NCBI RefSeq assembly: GCF_900110345.1
Contig: NZ_FODJ01000007.1
Span: 1-64,000 of the forward strand
DNA length: 64,000 bases
Direction of reading: 5' to 3'
DNA from: Amphibacillus marinus
GTDB taxonomy: Bacteria; Bacillota; Bacilli; Bacillales; Amphibacillaceae
Below are positions 50,986 to 61,097 of this stretch, piece by piece (position 1 is the first letter of the stretch; the number at the start of each line of letters is the position of its first letter). The position numbers were made by a program, and so were the translations under genes. Under the pieces are notes generated by a model that worked only from the letters and a program-made list of their open reading frames with translations, was not told the DNA's origin and did not search any database.

Positions 50986-51603
50986 GTGAAACAGGTTACT
51001 GCTTCTGGACAAACAGTCAAAGATGCGGTCCAATCGGCACTTGAGCAGCTTAACACGACGGAGGACCAAGTCAATATTGAAGTCATTGATGAAGGTAAAA
51101 AAGGCATGTTTGGTTTATTTGGTGCAAAACGCGCCATTGTAAAAGTTACGATTAAAGTAGATCCGGTTAATCAGGCAACACTTTATTTAAAAGAAGTTGC
51201 CCGCTTTTTTTCCGAAGATGTTGCAGTACGCGTGAAAAGAGATGGGAAGCATATTTACTTTGATTTATCTGGTGAAAAAATTGCCATGATTATTGGCAAA
51301 AGGGGTCAAACGCTTAACGCGTTACAACATTTAGTTCGGGTTATGTTAAATCGTGGATCACAGGAACGCTTCCGAGTAACCGTTGATGCAGAAGGTTATC
51401 GTGATCGCAGGCAACAGACTCTCGAACAGCTCGCTTCTCGTCTAGCTGATAAGGCGGTTAAAATAAAAAGAAATGTTACCTTGGAACCAATGCCATCATT
51501 TGAACGAAAGATTATCCATAGTGTTCTGCAAGATAATCAAAAGGTAGAGACAACCTCAGATGGAACCGAACCAAACCGCCATGTGGTAATTAAGCCGTTA
51601 TAA
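50986..51603 (+). CDS. jag: RNA-binding protein Jag/KhpB
   Basis: A 205-residue RNA-binding protein with an N-terminal Jag domain (KQVTASGQTVKDAVQSAL... GKKGMFGLFGAKRA), a KH domain (about 80-140, MIIGKRGQTLNALQHLVRV) and an R3H domain (PMPSFERKIIHSVLQ). In Firmicutes KhpA/KhpB affect cell elongation and sporulation. It starts at GTG after GGGAGG, three bases past yidC, and ends with a compact terminator. Confidence 0.95.
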   Translation: MKQVTASGQTVKDAVQSALEQLNTTEDQVNIEVIDEGKKGMFGLFGAKRAIVKVTIKVDPVNQATLYLKEVARFFSEDVAVRVKRDGKHIYFDLSGEKIAMIIGKRGQTLNALQHLVRVMLNRGSQERFRVTVDAEGYRDRRQQTLEQLASRLADKAVKIKRNVTLEPMPSFERKIIHSVLQDNQKVETTSDGTEPNRHVVIKPL

Positions 51604-51608
51604 AAATC

Positions 51609-51636
51609 AAGAAGCCCAGTTGGGCTTCTTTTTTTG
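51609..51636 (+). terminator. Terminator of yidC-jag
   Basis: AAGAAGCCCA (51609-51618) pairs with TGGGCTTCTT (51621-51630), two-base loop, then TTTTTT. Confidence 0.93.
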
Positions 51637-51708
51637 TTTATATTGGTTTACTATAGAGCGGTTTCAGATTAATGCTAAAACACAAATTAAATAGTGCTGG
51701 GTTTGAAC

Positions 51709-51768
51709 TGTGGATAAATGAAGCAGAAAGCTGTAAAGATAGTTTTCCACATGTGCATAACTATCTTT
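51709..51768. promoter_or_regulatory. DnaA boxes and hairpin upstream of mnmE
   Basis: A perfect DnaA box (TGTGGATAA, 51709-51717) is followed by a 10-bp stem, AAAGATAGTT (51735-51744) with AACTATCTTT (51759-51768). Its loop is two back-to-back boxes, TTTTCCACA (51743-51751, one mismatch) and TGTGCATAA (51752-51760, perfect). A T-rich tail follows on the plus strand. The remaining 158 bp before mnmE contain an extended -10 (TGATAGAAT, 51890-51898). Confidence 0.75.
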
Positions 51769-51926
51769 TCTTTTTTTCACTTGTATGGTATGCTAATCAG
51801 TTAGTGAATGCTATACTAATTAATGCTAAATGAAAGGATTGTTAGGCAGATAAGTTGCCTATCTTAAAATATATTGGACAACAACTGTATGATAGAATTA
51901 GCATGTTAAATGCGGGGGTGTAAAAA

Positions 51927-53303
51927 ATGGATTTTGATACGATAGCGGCAATTTCCACACCACTGGGTGAAGGGGCAATTGCTATTGTCAGATTGAGTGG
52001 GGATGATGCTGTCAATATTGCTGCCCAGATTTTTAAAGGTCAGAATTTAACAGAAGTGAAGTCGCATACCATCCACTATGGGAAGATAATTGATCCTGAA
52101 AGTGATGAACTATTAGAGGAAGTTATGGTTAGTGTCATGCGTGCACCCAAAACATTCACACGGCAGGATGTCATCGAGATTAATTGTCATGGTGGACTAG
52201 CGTCTGTTAATCGCTTATTAGAACTGGTATTGCATTTAGGTGCTCGCCTAGCTGAGCCAGGAGAGTTCACTAAACGAGCATTTTTAAACGGCCGGATTGA
52301 TTTATCACAGGCTGAGGCAGTTATGGATTTAATTCGGGCTAAGACGGATAAGGCGATGAAGGTGGCTGTCAAGCAGTTAGATGGAAAATTATCAAGACTA
52401 ATTAGTCAGCTGCGTCAGGATCTAATTGAAACAGTTGCCCACGTTGAGGTCAATATTGATTATCCAGAGTATGATGATGTGGAAGAGATGACAGAACAAC
52501 TCATGCTTGAAAAGACGAAATATGTATACTCAGAGATTGAACGATTACTTACGATGGCACGGCAAGGAAAAATACTAAGAGAAGGTATCTCGACTGCAAT
52601 TATTGGCCGACCGAATGTTGGGAAATCGTCATTAATGAATACACTTGTGCAAGAGAATAAAGCAATCGTAACAGATATACCTGGGACAACCCGAGATATT
52701 ATTGAAGAGTATGTCAATGTAAGAGGAGTTCCATTACGGCTTGTTGATACAGCAGGGATACGAGAAACAGACGATATTGTTGAAAAAATAGGTGTGGAAA
52801 GATCGAGACAAGTGCTAAAGGAAGCGGATTTAATTTTACTCGTTTTAAATGGTAACGAAGCCTTAACAGACCAGGATCGACAATTATTTGATCTCATTAA
52901 GAATATGCAAGCTATTGTGTTAATTAATAAAACGGATTTAGTACAACTAATTGATCGTAATGAAGTTAATCTATTAGCAGATGAGCATCAAGTTGTGGCA
53001 ACAGCGTTAGTAGAGGAGGCGGGAATTGATCAGCTCGAACAAGCCATTGCTGATACGTTTTTTGCTGGTCAGCTAGAGGGTAGTGACTTATCATATGTCT
53101 CCAATGTGCGGCATATTCAATTACTAAGACAGGCATTACAAGCACTTGATGATGCAATTCACGCTATCGCAGATGGGATGCCAATGGATCTTATTCAAAT
53201 TGATGTAACACGAACATGGCAGTTACTCGGGGAAATTGTTGGAGATACCGTCCATGAAAGCTTAATTGATCAACTGTTTTCACAGTTTTGTTTAGGGAAA
53301 TAA
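51927..53303 (+). CDS. mnmE: tRNA modification GTPase MnmE
   Basis: With MnmG, installs the (carboxymethyl)aminomethyl group on U34 of certain tRNAs. The N-terminal THF-binding domain (to ~118), a helical domain, and the inserted G domain with [20 protein letters not shown] and NKTD are present. The C-terminal CLGK (last four residues) includes the essential Cys. Length 458 is full. It is 21 bp upstream of mnmG and likely co-transcribed from a promoter with an extended -10 at 51890-51898; DnaA boxes lie further up. Confidence 0.98.
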   Translation: MDFDTIAAISTPLGEGAIAIVRLSGDDAVNIAAQIFKGQNLTEVKSHTIHYGKIIDPESDELLEEVMVSVMRAPKTFTRQDVIEINCHGGLASVNRLLELVLHLGARLAEPGEFTKRAFLNGRIDLSQAEAVMDLIRAKTDKAMKVAVKQLDGKLSRLISQLRQDLIETVAHVEVNIDYPEYDDVEEMTEQLMLEKTKYVYSEIERLLTMARQGKILREGISTAIIGRPNVGKSSLMNTLVQENKAIVTDIPGTTRDIIEEYVNVRGVPLRLVDTAGIRETDDIVEKIGVERSRQVLKEADLILLVLNGNEALTDQDRQLFDLIKNMQAIVLINKTDLVQLIDRNEVNLLADEHQVVATALVEEAGIDQLEQAIADTFFAGQLEGSDLSYVSNVRHIQLLRQALQALDDAIHAIADGMPMDLIQIDVTRTWQLLGEIVGDTVHESLIDQLFSQFCLGK

Positions 53304-53324
53304 TGAAGTAAAGGAGAGATTGAG

Positions 53325-55220
53325 ATGGTCTATGATGCAGGTCACTTTGATGTGATCGTTATTGGTGCAGGTCATGCTGGTGTGGAAGCTGCCAATGCAG
53401 CAGCAAGACGAGGTGCTAAAACATTAATGCTAACATTAAACTTAGATATGATTGCCTTTATGCCCTGTAATCCATCAGTAGGTGGACCAGCAAAAGGGGT
53501 AGTAGTGAGAGAAATAGATGCACTTGGTGGATTAATGGGCAAGGTAATTGATAAAACATACATCCAGATGCGTATGCTAAATACAGGGAAGGGGCCTGCT
53601 GTACGTGCTTTAAGAGCACAGGCTGACAAACCTCTTTATATTCAGGAAATGAAATACCAACTAGAGCAACTTGAACATTTAACAATCAGGCAAGCGATGG
53701 TTGAACGTCTAATGATTGAAGACGGTGTTTGTAAAGGTGTATTGACAGAAACTAAAGCGGCTTACTATGCACCTTCAGTTATTATTACTACGGGTACGTT
53801 TATGCGGGGCAGTGTGATTATTGGTGATTTATCGTATGAGAGTGGCCCGAATAATCAACGTGCTTCCGTTAAGTTATCTGAGCATTTAGAAGAGCTTGGT
53901 TTTGAGCTGGTTCGGTTTAAAACAGGAACACCACCGCGTGTCAATGCACGATCAATTGACTATTCTAAAACAGAGATTCAACCGGGTGATGAGAACCCTA
54001 GTCATTTTTCATATGAAACAAAAGAAGCAATTCTTGACCAAATTCCATGTTGGTTAACCTATACTAATGAAACAACTCATGAAATTATTAATAATAATCT
54101 TGGTTTATCGGCTATGTACTCGGGGATGATTAAAGGAACTGGACCTAGATATTGTCCGTCTATTGAAGACAAAGTCGTTCGCTTTCACGATAAGCCACGA
54201 CATCAAATATTTTTAGAGCCTGAAGGTCGAAATACTGAGGAAGTTTACGTCCAAGGTTTTTCTACTTCATTACCGGAGTATGTTCAACATGAGATGCTTC
54301 GTTCAATTTCCGGTTTAGAAGAGGCAGAAATTATGCGAGCTGGCTATGCAATTGAGTATGATTCTGTTGTGCCAACTCAATTATGGCCCACACTAGAGAT
54401 AAAGCAACTGCCGGGCTTATTTACGGCTGGACAAATAAATGGAACATCGGGCTATGAGGAAGCTGCAGGACAAGGTTTGATGGCAGGCATTAATGCAGCT
54501 GCTAATGCGTTAGGGATTGATACGTTAATTCTTGATCGGTCGCAAGGCTATATTGGTGTATTAATTGATGATCTGGTTACTAAAGGAACAAATGAACCGT
54601 ATCGATTGTTAACCTCACGAGCTGAGTATCGTTTACTACTTCGTCATGATAATGCCGATCTTCGATTAACCGAAATTGGCTATGAATTGGGCTTAATTAC
54701 GGAAGAGCGATATAAAAGCTTTAAAGAAAAGTGCGCTCTAATTGAACAGGAGAAAGTGCGCTTGTCAAAATTGACGATTAAACCTTCTCAGGAGCTAGAT
54801 CAGAAGCTTATCGAGGCTGGCGGAACTGGTTTAAGAGAACCCATTAAAGCGTTAGACCTGTTAAAAAGACCTGAGGTAACCTATTCCTTTATCGTTAGCT
54901 TATATGAAGAAACGGATGCTATTCCGGTTGAGGTACAAGAGCAGGTTGAAATTCAAGTTAAGTATGAAGGCTATATTGTTAAAGCTAGACAGCAGGTTGA
55001 ACGCATGAAAAAAATGGAAAACAAAGCAATTCCTAATCAAATTGACTATGACGCAATTGGTGGACTAGCAACTGAAGCGAAGCAAAAGCTTAAGCAGGTA
55101 CGTCCGTTATCCGTTGGTCAAGCATCTCGAATATCTGGTGTGAATCCAGCAGATGTTTCAATCTTACTGGTGTACATTGAGCAAGGACAAATAGCGAAGA
55201 GAAGTGAGCCAATTATTTAG
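53325..55220 (+). CDS. mnmG: tRNA uridine-34 carboxymethylaminomethyl enzyme MnmG (GidA)
   Basis: FAD-dependent partner of MnmE. The dinucleotide-binding motif is [21 protein letters not shown] (shown in part), followed by [11 protein letters not shown] and the catalytic Cys regions (NPSVGG and [10 protein letters not shown]). The C-terminal helical domain ([20 protein letters not shown]) contacts tRNA and MnmE. Length 631 is normal. AAAGGAGAG precedes the ATG. Confidence 0.98.
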   Translation: MVYDAGHFDVIVIGAGHAGVEAANAAARRGAKTLMLTLNLDMIAFMPCNPSVGGPAKGVVVREIDALGGLMGKVIDKTYIQMRMLNTGKGPAVRALRAQADKPLYIQEMKYQLEQLEHLTIRQAMVERLMIEDGVCKGVLTETKAAYYAPSVIITTGTFMRGSVIIGDLSYESGPNNQRASVKLSEHLEELGFELVRFKTGTPPRVNARSIDYSKTEIQPGDENPSHFSYETKEAILDQIPCWLTYTNETTHEIINNNLGLSAMYSGMIKGTGPRYCPSIEDKVVRFHDKPRHQIFLEPEGRNTEEVYVQGFSTSLPEYVQHEMLRSISGLEEAEIMRAGYAIEYDSVVPTQLWPTLEIKQLPGLFTAGQINGTSGYEEAAGQGLMAGINAAANALGIDTLILDRSQGYIGVLIDDLVTKGTNEPYRLLTSRAEYRLLLRHDNADLRLTEIGYELGLITEERYKSFKEKCALIEQEKVRLSKLTIKPSQELDQKLIEAGGTGLREPIKALDLLKRPEVTYSFIVSLYEETDAIPVEVQEQVEIQVKYEGYIVKARQQVERMKKMENKAIPNQIDYDAIGGLATEAKQKLKQVRPLSVGQASRISGVNPADVSILLVYIEQGQIAKRSEPII

Positions 55221-55282
55221 AATAGAAGCGAGCTTTGACACGTTTATTAAATAAATAAGTTTTTATGGAAGGATTTAGGAAT

Positions 55283-55999
55283 ATGAATATTGAAAGCTTT
55301 GTGTCTGAATTAAAAAAGCTTGATATTAATTTGACTGAACAGCAGCTCACCCAGTTTAATGTTTATTATGAGACATTAATAGAATGGAATGAAAAAATCA
55401 ATTTAACAGCTATTACCGATAAACCAAGTGTTTATTTAAAGCATTTCTATGATTCAATAACCGCGTGCTTGGCTTTGGACTTTAACCAGCCGATGTCAGT
55501 CTGTGATGTGGGGGCGGGTGCAGGCTTCCCCAGTCTCCCGTTAAAAATATGCTTTCCTCATTTACAAGTGACTATTGTCGACTCTTTAAAAAAGCGCATT
55601 ATGTTCTTAAATCATTTGGCAAATAAGTTAGAGCTAACAGACGTTGCTTTCTATCATGATCGAGCAGAATTATTTGGTCGCGATGCACCATTCAGACATA
55701 AATTTGACCTCGTAATGGCACGAGCCGTTGCCAAAACTTCTGTATTAAGTGAACTTTGCCTGCCTTTGGTTAAAACGGGTGGCGTTTTCCTTGCGATGAA
55801 GGGTCCACATGCCGAAGAAGAGTTAAAAGAGGCAGAAAATGCAATTTCCTTACTTGGTGGAGCAGTTAATAACGTCTTCACCTTTGATTTATTAGAAAAT
55901 CAGGGAGAAAGAAATATTGTAAAGATTGATAAAAAGAAAAAAACACCTAAAGGCTATCCTAGAAAGCCTGGAACACCAAATAAATCACCGCTTTCTTAA
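55283..55999 (+). CDS. rsmG: 16S rRNA (guanine527-N7)-methyltransferase RsmG (GidB)
   Basis: SAM-dependent enzyme that methylates G527 in the 530 loop; loss gives low-level streptomycin resistance. Motif I is [15 protein letters not shown] and [13 protein letters not shown] is the second conserved block; a Lys-rich tail ([18 protein letters not shown]) ends it. ATG 55283 ([13 protein letters not shown]), nine bases after AAGGA, was preferred over the ATG six codons upstream, which lacks a site. Length 238 matches the family. A terminator follows before noc. Confidence 0.96.
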   Translation: MNIESFVSELKKLDINLTEQQLTQFNVYYETLIEWNEKINLTAITDKPSVYLKHFYDSITACLALDFNQPMSVCDVGAGAGFPSLPLKICFPHLQVTIVDSLKKRIMFLNHLANKLELTDVAFYHDRAELFGRDAPFRHKFDLVMARAVAKTSVLSELCLPLVKTGGVFLAMKGPHAEEELKEAENAISLLGGAVNNVFTFDLLENQGERNIVKIDKKKKTPKGYPRKPGTPNKSPLS

Positions 56000-56041
56000 T
56001 AGTTATTGTCGAATAATTATATTCTAGGCGCATATTAAAAG

Positions 56042-56071
56042 GACGAATGGTTGTTTAGAAGAGCATTCGTC
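56042..56071 (+). terminator. Terminator of mnmE-mnmG-rsmG
   Basis: GACGAATG (56042-56049) pairs with CATTCGTC (56064-56071), with AAAAG before and TTTTCTTT after. The 384-bp rsmG-noc gap otherwise holds the noc promoter element and a parS. Confidence 0.85.
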
Positions 56072-56270
56072 TTTTCTTTGTAAGCATCCGTATATTTGCA
56101 GGTAAGCTTAAAAGTTTTTTAGTGCTATGTTTTTAATTTCTGCCTACTTGACCGATTTAATCAGATTAGCATATTTGACTCTTTATTGACCTATTCTCTT
56201 ATTATCCGTAATAAAAATTTAAAATTAGCTAATTATTTTAAAGATAGTTTTCACGAATAGAAGGATTATA

Positions 56271-56279
56271 TGATAGAAT
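56271..56279 (+). promoter_or_regulatory. Extended -10 promoter of noc
   Basis: TGATAGAAT, with a weak TTCACG 18 bp upstream of TAGAAT. The same nine bases precede mnmE (51890-51898) and soj (57393-57401). The transcript would carry the parS at 56325-56340 in its leader. Confidence 0.55.
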
Positions 56280-56324
56280 AGTAGAAGTATATGACATAGA
56301 GATTTCAGTTCGTGACAGTTATAT

Positions 56325-56340
56325 TGTTTCACGTGAAACA
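56325..56340. other. parS centromere site 1
   Basis: Perfect palindrome TGTTTCACGTGAAACA, the Spo0J (ParB) loading site. It lies between the noc promoter and the noc start codon. Confidence 0.97.
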
Positions 56341-56383
56341 TTTATCCTTTCAAAAGGATAATGGAAGAGAAGGTGGTGTGTTT

Positions 56384-57232
56384 ATGTTACCTCCATTCGG
56401 CCGAATATTTGGTATGGGCGAGAAAGGCGACACTGAAGAGGAAGCATTTAATCAAGGTGATGTAATACAGTTAGCTATTAAAGATGTATTACCAAATCGT
56501 TATCAACCGCGAACGATTTTTAATGACGAAAAGATTGCAGAATTGGCTCAGACTATTCATACGCACGGCATGATTCAACCAATTGTAGTAAGAAGAGTAG
56601 ATGACGCTGAAAAAAGTTTTGAAATTATTGCTGGAGAACGGCGATTTCGAGCTGCATTGTCGTTAGGTTGGGAGTCCATTCCTGTTATTATAAGACAAAT
56701 GAATGATAAGGAAACAGCTTCTGTTGCCCTAATTGAAAATTTACAGCGTGAAGAGCTGACAGTGATTGAAGAAGCTAAGGCTTATGAGCGGCTCTTAACC
56801 ATTCATGAACTAACGCAAGAGGCACTGGCGCAAAGATTAGGAAAAAGCCAATCCACAATTGCTAATAAACTGCGACTATTAAAATTACCTAGCCCCGTTC
56901 TTGAGGCTATTACTAATAAAGCTATTACCGAACGCCATGCGCGTGCTTTAATTGCATTGAAAAATCAAGAATTACAAGAGCAAGTTCTTCAAGAAATACT
57001 CACTAAAAATCTTAATGTAAAGCAAACCGAAGAGCGTATTAATAGTATACTAAATAGTAAGCCTAAAAAGAAAAAGCCGAAACTTAAAGGTTTTAATAAA
57101 GATATGCGTATAGCAATGAATACGATTAGACAATCTCTGAATATGGTTTCAGATACAGGTATTAATCTAGAAACGGATGAGCAAGACTTAGATGATTATT
57201 ATCAAATAACAATTAAAATCCCAAAAAAATAA
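56384..57232 (+). CDS. noc: Nucleoid occlusion protein Noc
   Basis: ParB-family CTP-switch protein that binds NBS sites and the membrane, preventing septation over the chromosome. The N-terminus [15 protein letters not shown] is an amphipathic membrane-targeting helix like that of B. subtilis Noc. The ParB/Srx CTPase fold has GERRFRAAL, and the helix-turn-helix [20 protein letters not shown] follows. NIKQTEE-type and [14 protein letters not shown] blocks distinguish it from Spo0J. ATG 56384 follows GAAGGTGG; a longer frame from 56312 would run through the parS and is rejected. Confidence 0.96.
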   Translation: MLPPFGRIFGMGEKGDTEEEAFNQGDVIQLAIKDVLPNRYQPRTIFNDEKIAELAQTIHTHGMIQPIVVRRVDDAEKSFEIIAGERRFRAALSLGWESIPVIIRQMNDKETASVALIENLQREELTVIEEAKAYERLLTIHELTQEALAQRLGKSQSTIANKLRLLKLPSPVLEAITNKAITERHARALIALKNQELQEQVLQEILTKNLNVKQTEERINSILNSKPKKKKPKLKGFNKDMRIAMNTIRQSLNMVSDTGINLETDEQDLDDYYQITIKIPKK

Positions 57233-57243
57233 ACAAATGTAGT

Positions 57244-57281
57244 GCTGTTTTATGGTCAAATACCATAAAACAGCTTTTTTT
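57244..57281 (+). terminator. Terminator of noc
   Basis: GCTGTTTTATGGT and ACCATAAAACAGC (57244-57256 with 57262-57274) form a perfect 13-bp stem, then TTTTTTT. Confidence 0.96.
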
Positions 57282-57436
57282 AGATGTCTAATATATCTTA
57301 GTTAGTGTATCCAATTTTCTAGTTCAAAACATCGATTTTTATAAAAATAAACAATTATCTAATTATTTTTCGCTGTTTATTTTGTAAAAAAGTGATAGAA
57401 TAATAAAGATAGAGTTCAGACTAGGTAGGTGACGTA

Positions 57437-58210
57437 ATGGGAAAAGTAATCGCCATAGCTAATCAAAAAGGTGGCGTAGGAAAAACAACTTCAGCAGTTA
57501 ATTTAAGTGCAAGCTTAGCATATTTAGGATATAAAACACTTTTGGTAGATATTGATCCACAAGGCAATGCAACAAGTGGTGTGGGAGTAAACAAAGCAGA
57601 CATTGATCAATGTGTTTACAATGTATTGGTCGAGGATGTGAAGGCAATTGATGTTACAGTGCCTACTTTGTTGGATCAGTTAAGCGTTATTCCTGCAACG
57701 ATTCAATTAGCAGGTGCCGAGATCGAGCTCGTTCCGACTATCTCAAGGGAAGTAAGACTAAAAAAAGCTTTGGATGCTGTTATTCAAGACTATGAGTATA
57801 TTATCATAGATTGTCCGCCTTCTTTAGGGTTACTTACATTAAATGCTTTAACAGCAGCTGATAGTGTCTTAATACCAGTTCAATGTGAATATTATGCACT
57901 TGAAGGGTTGAGTCAATTGCTAAATACTGTTAGGTTAGTTCAAAAGCATCTTAATAAGGACTTAAAAATTGAGGGCGTCTTATTGACTATGCTTGATGCA
58001 AGGACTAATCTCGGTTTGCAGGTTATTGAAGAAGTAAAGAAATATTTTCAGGATAAGGTCTATAATGCTATTATACCAAGAAATGTCCGCTTAGGTGAGG
58101 CGCCGAGTCATGGTCAACCAATTATAACTTATGATTCAAAATCAAGAGGATCAGAGGTTTACCTCGATTTAGCAAAGGAAGTGATCGCCAATGGCGAGAG
58201 GGTTAGGTAA
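57437..58210 (+). CDS. soj: Chromosome-partitioning ATPase Soj (ParA)
   Basis: Walker-type ATPase acting with Spo0J in origin segregation; it also controls DnaA activity directly. The deviant Walker A is [13 protein letters not shown] (residues 10-22, two lysines), Walker A' is [14 protein letters not shown] and Walker B is [12 protein letters not shown]. Length 257 is typical. It overlaps spo0J by 20 bp. The nine-base extended -10 TGATAGAAT lies 35 bp upstream of the start codon. Confidence 0.98.
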   Translation: MGKVIAIANQKGGVGKTTSAVNLSASLAYLGYKTLLVDIDPQGNATSGVGVNKADIDQCVYNVLVEDVKAIDVTVPTLLDQLSVIPATIQLAGAEIELVPTISREVRLKKALDAVIQDYEYIIIDCPPSLGLLTLNALTAADSVLIPVQCEYYALEGLSQLLNTVRLVQKHLNKDLKIEGVLLTMLDARTNLGLQVIEEVKKYFQDKVYNAIIPRNVRLGEAPSHGQPIITYDSKSRGSEVYLDLAKEVIANGERVR

Positions 58211-59039
58211 AGGAATCAATGCTTTTTTCCCTGAGTTAGATGCCGAACAGGAAAATCAAGGTGAGAAGGTTATCGAGATTAGTATAAAGGATTGCCGTCC
58301 TAATCCATATCAGCCTAGAAAGACATTTCAAGTAGAAGCAATTGAAGAATTAAAAGAGTCGATTTTAGAATATGGTATTATTCAACCATTGCTTGTACGA
58401 GAGTCCATTAAAGGTTTTGAAATAATTGCAGGAGAAAGAAGGTTTCGAGCAGCTAAAGAGGCTGGATTAGAAACAATCCCAGTGATTGTCAAGGAAATGG
58501 ATGACCAAAGGATGACGGAGATTGCGCTTTTAGAAAATCTCCAAAGGGAAAACTTGTCACCAATTGAGGAAGCACAGGCTTATGTGAATTTGATGAAATC
58601 TTACCGTTTAACACAAGAGGATCTTTCCAAGCGATTAGGTAAAAGTAGACCGCACATTGCTAATTTGGTTCGCTTACTTCAGTTGCCTGCTAATATAACC
58701 GCTATGATAAACAATGGTGAATTATCAATGGGACATGGACGAACCCTACTTGGCTTAAAAGATAAGGATCAATTGACACCGTTAGTTAAAAAAGTTATCA
58801 GCGAAAAATTAAATGTTCGTCAACTAGAAGTTATTGTTCAAACACTTAATGATGGCAGCCCAAAAGAAAAAAAACAAAAGTCACGACCAAACATTTTTAT
58901 AGTTGAACGTGAAAATGCGCTAAGAGATCACTTAGGTACGAATGTTAAAATAAATCAAGGAAAGAAAAAAGGTAAAATTGAAATTGATTTTTTTAACAAT
59001 GATGATTTAGAGCGTATAATTGAACTATTACAGAAGTAA
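58191..59039 (+). CDS. spo0J: ParB-family protein Spo0J
   Basis: CTP-dependent DNA clamp that loads at parS, slides, and recruits SMC for origin segregation; it also stimulates Soj ATPase. The N-terminal [15 protein letters not shown] carries the Arg that activates Soj. The CTPase motif [21 protein letters not shown] ([20 protein letters not shown]) and C-terminal dimer domain are complete. Length 282 equals B. subtilis. It starts within the soj coding sequence, so the two are coupled. Three parS sites lie within about 3 kb on either side. Confidence 0.98.
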   Translation: MARGLGKGINAFFPELDAEQENQGEKVIEISIKDCRPNPYQPRKTFQVEAIEELKESILEYGIIQPLLVRESIKGFEIIAGERRFRAAKEAGLETIPVIVKEMDDQRMTEIALLENLQRENLSPIEEAQAYVNLMKSYRLTQEDLSKRLGKSRPHIANLVRLLQLPANITAMINNGELSMGHGRTLLGLKDKDQLTPLVKKVISEKLNVRQLEVIVQTLNDGSPKEKKQKSRPNIFIVERENALRDHLGTNVKINQGKKKGKIEIDFFNNDDLERIIELLQK

Positions 59040-59046
59040 ATAAACA

Positions 59047-59084
59047 GTTCTGGCCTCATATTCATATGTGTATGAGAGCCAGAC
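59047..59084 (+). terminator. Terminator of soj-spo0J
   Basis: GTTCTGGC-CTCATA pairs with TATGAG-a-GCCAGAC (one bulge each side), then TTTTTATTT. Confidence 0.85.
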
Positions 59085-59138
59085 TTTTTATTTATGCAAT
59101 TAATTCATTGCTCACTAGTAAGCAATAATGCTTGTAAA

Positions 59139-59154
59139 TGTTCCACGTGAAACA
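59139..59154. other. parS centromere site 2
   Basis: TGTTCCACGTGAAACA, matching the Bacillus parS consensus TGTTNCACGTGAAACA. It lies between the spo0J terminator and the 3' end of yyaC. Confidence 0.95.
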
Positions 59155-59169
59155 ATTATTTAGTTCACG

Positions 59170-59757
59170 TCAACTTGAAAAGGAAGTTTTTTCTGTTAAC
59201 CGAACACGGTGCAGATAAAGAAGAGAACGGGCTATTGCTTCTGCCTGTTGCATAACTAGATTTAAACGTGTGTGTTGTAGGGCTAAAAAATCAATAGGAG
59301 AAGAGGCATTAACAATTCCGGTAATGCTAAAGTCACCTACATCAGGTAATTTCTTTTTAAGGGCTAGGCCGGGCTTTAGACTACCAATATGGGCATTAAT
59401 ACAGCCAATGGAGCTTGAGCGTCCTAAACAAGCATCAATTGCAATAACAAAGCCTTTAGGGTGTTTATTCTTGATAGAGGACAGACGATCATTTAAATTT
59501 AATGCATGAATGGGATCAGCTAAAGTACCATAAACAGAAAAGTTTTTTAAGCCCCATTTACTTAAATAAGTACCCGTTATCGGGCCAAGTGCGTCACCCG
59601 TTGATCGATCAGAGCCGATACAAATAATGACGATATCTGCTAGTGATGAGGGAAGCCATTGATAAATAAAGTCTCCAAGTTTACGATATAAAAATGGCTG
59701 ATCATAACTTAAAGTGATTTTGGTTTGTCTTGCGTCTTGTTGACCAGATAATTTCAT
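59170..59757 (-). CDS. yyaC: Spore protein YyaC (DUF1256, GPR/HybD-like fold)
   Basis: A 195-residue protein of the DUF1256 family, restricted to spore formers. The fold resembles germination protease GPR and hydrogenase-maturation proteases: IVIICIGSDRSTGDALGPITG (shown in part; metal-type Asp early), then VIAIDACLGRSSSIG and VGDFSITGIVN. Activity is unknown. It is convergent with spo0J and has a forespore-type promoter, agreeing with a sporulation role. A GGAGG site lies ten bases before the ATG. Confidence 0.93.
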   Translation of the reverse strand: MKLSGQQDARQTKITLSYDQPFLYRKLGDFIYQWLPSSLADIVIICIGSDRSTGDALGPITGTYLSKWGLKNFSVYGTLADPIHALNLNDRLSSIKNKHPKGFVIAIDACLGRSSSIGCINAHIGSLKPGLALKKKLPDVGDFSITGIVNASSPIDFLALQHTRLNLVMQQAEAIARSLLYLHRVRLTEKTSFSS

Positions 59758-59785
59758 AGTTGCATAACCTCCATCATATTTTTAT

Positions 59786-59815
59786 TAGTATACGAAGTTT
59801 ATTAATCTTCTATAC
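59786..59815 (-). promoter_or_regulatory. Forespore (sigma-F/G type) promoter of yyaC
   Basis: GTATA (59815-59811), exactly 18 bp, TATACTA (59792-59786) on the minus strand, one mismatch from CATnnTA. The start would be about 20 bases before the yyaC ATG. It lies in the 79-bp divergent gap with the transporter gene. Confidence 0.65.
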
Positions 59816-59836
59816 GTAAAAGATGGAGGCATTTAA

Positions 59837-60862
59837 ATGAGAAGAAGCTATCAATGGATATTTTTAATTATTGGAACTGTAATAGGTGCAGGCTATGCAT
59901 CAGGAAGAGAAATATGGCAGTTCTTTGGTCAAGGGAATGGACAAGCAGTTATTTTGTTTGGTGTACTGTTTTCAATGTGTTGTTACACAATGCTTTCTAT
60001 TAGCTTCCAAGAGCAGTCAAAGGACTACATCCCGTTACTTACGATTTTGGTTGGTCCTCGATTAGCCAAGTTCTATGACATGATGACATTTGTATATCTG
60101 TTATCGATGACTGTTGTGATGATCGCGGGCAGTGGTGTGGCACTACAAGCTTTTCAATTGCCAAAGTGGTTAGGTATTATTGTGACGACTCTAGTTATTA
60201 TTTGTACATTCCTTTTTCAGGTGAATGCAATTATAAAAATGAATAGTTTAATTACACCGATTCTAATTATGGCCTTAATAGCTGTAATCATTGCTTTTAA
60301 TATAAAATTTCAGGGTTATCAAGAATCACTTTTTTTTTCAAAAGATCCAATGCTATTAGCTGCGATACCATTTACAGCTTTAAATATTTTGCCATTATTG
60401 TCATGTATATCAGCAGTTGGAAATCAAATTAAATCAAAGCAAGAGGTAATGTTTACAAGTATAGCTAGTGGTCTGGTGTTAAGTGTACTATCCTTAATAT
60501 ATTTAACGTCTTTAAAAAAAATTTCAGAGCATATTGAACGATTTGACATGCCGTTATATGCTCTGCTACAGCAGTTCTCAGGTATTATTGTGTTAAGTAT
60601 GACCTTATTCATTTGGTTAGCTATCTATACAACAGCTGTTATTGGAATGATCGGTTTAATTGCAAGAATAGAAGTACAGATCGCATTAAGCAAAAAGACA
60701 ATTGCCTTTTGGTTAGCGATATTTATCCTGCCATTATCATTTATAGGATTTAAGACATTAATTCAATATCTATATCCTTTATATGGCTATCTAAACTTGT
60801 ACTTACTACTTACAATGCTAATATATCCATTAAAAACATGGTACAAAGACAAAAAAAAGTGA
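59837..60862 (+). CDS. YkvI-like membrane transporter
   Basis: An integral membrane protein of 341 residues with about ten hydrophobic helices and the opening IIGTVIGAGYASGREIWQFF, the GxxxGaGfaSGqE-type motif of the YkvI family. It is distantly related to APC-fold transporters; substrate unknown. No signal peptide; a GGAGG site precedes the ATG. It is divergent from yyaC and upstream of yyzM. B. subtilis has no such gene at this exact spot as far as I recall, so it may be a lineage-specific neighbour. Confidence 0.85.
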   Translation: MRRSYQWIFLIIGTVIGAGYASGREIWQFFGQGNGQAVILFGVLFSMCCYTMLSISFQEQSKDYIPLLTILVGPRLAKFYDMMTFVYLLSMTVVMIAGSGVALQAFQLPKWLGIIVTTLVIICTFLFQVNAIIKMNSLITPILIMALIAVIIAFNIKFQGYQESLFFSKDPMLLAAIPFTALNILPLLSCISAVGNQIKSKQEVMFTSIASGLVLSVLSLIYLTSLKKISEHIERFDMPLYALLQQFSGIIVLSMTLFIWLAIYTTAVIGMIGLIARIEVQIALSKKTIAFWLAIFILPLSFIGFKTLIQYLYPLYGYLNLYLLLTMLIYPLKTWYKDKKK

Positions 60863-60905
60863 TAAACTGAGTTGTATCTAGTGCTGATTACTAAGGAGGT
60901 TTCAA

Positions 60906-61097
60906 ATGAATAAACAGTTTGAGTTAAATGATATCGTTGAAATGAAGAAGCCACATCCTTGTGGCATCAATAGATGGAAAATTATTCGAATGGGGATGGA
61001 TATTCGGATTAAATGTCAAGGCTGCGAGCATAGTGTGCTTATTCCAAGAAAAAAATTTGAAGCTAAATTAAAAAAAGTGCTTGAATCAAACAAGTAA
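60906..61097 (+). CDS. yyzM: DUF951 family protein YyzM
   Basis: A 63-residue protein of the YyzM/DUF951 family. The conserved core is IVEMKKPHPCG, NRWKIIRMGMDIRIKC and C..C (GCEHSV), suggesting a small zinc-binding, RNA- or DNA-contacting beta-barrel. Function is unknown. An AAGGAGG ribosome site lies before the ATG. It normally precedes ychF in Bacillus, as here. A parS overlaps the end of its transcript, starting one base past the stop codon. Confidence 0.93.
   Translation: MNKQFELNDIVEMKKPHPCGINRWKIIRMGMDIRIKCQGCEHSVLIPRKKFEAKLKKVLESNK

Noticed and set aside
56312-56383. Longer Noc starting at 56312
   Set aside because: It would translate the parS palindrome and has no ribosome site; the membrane-targeting helix starts at 56384.
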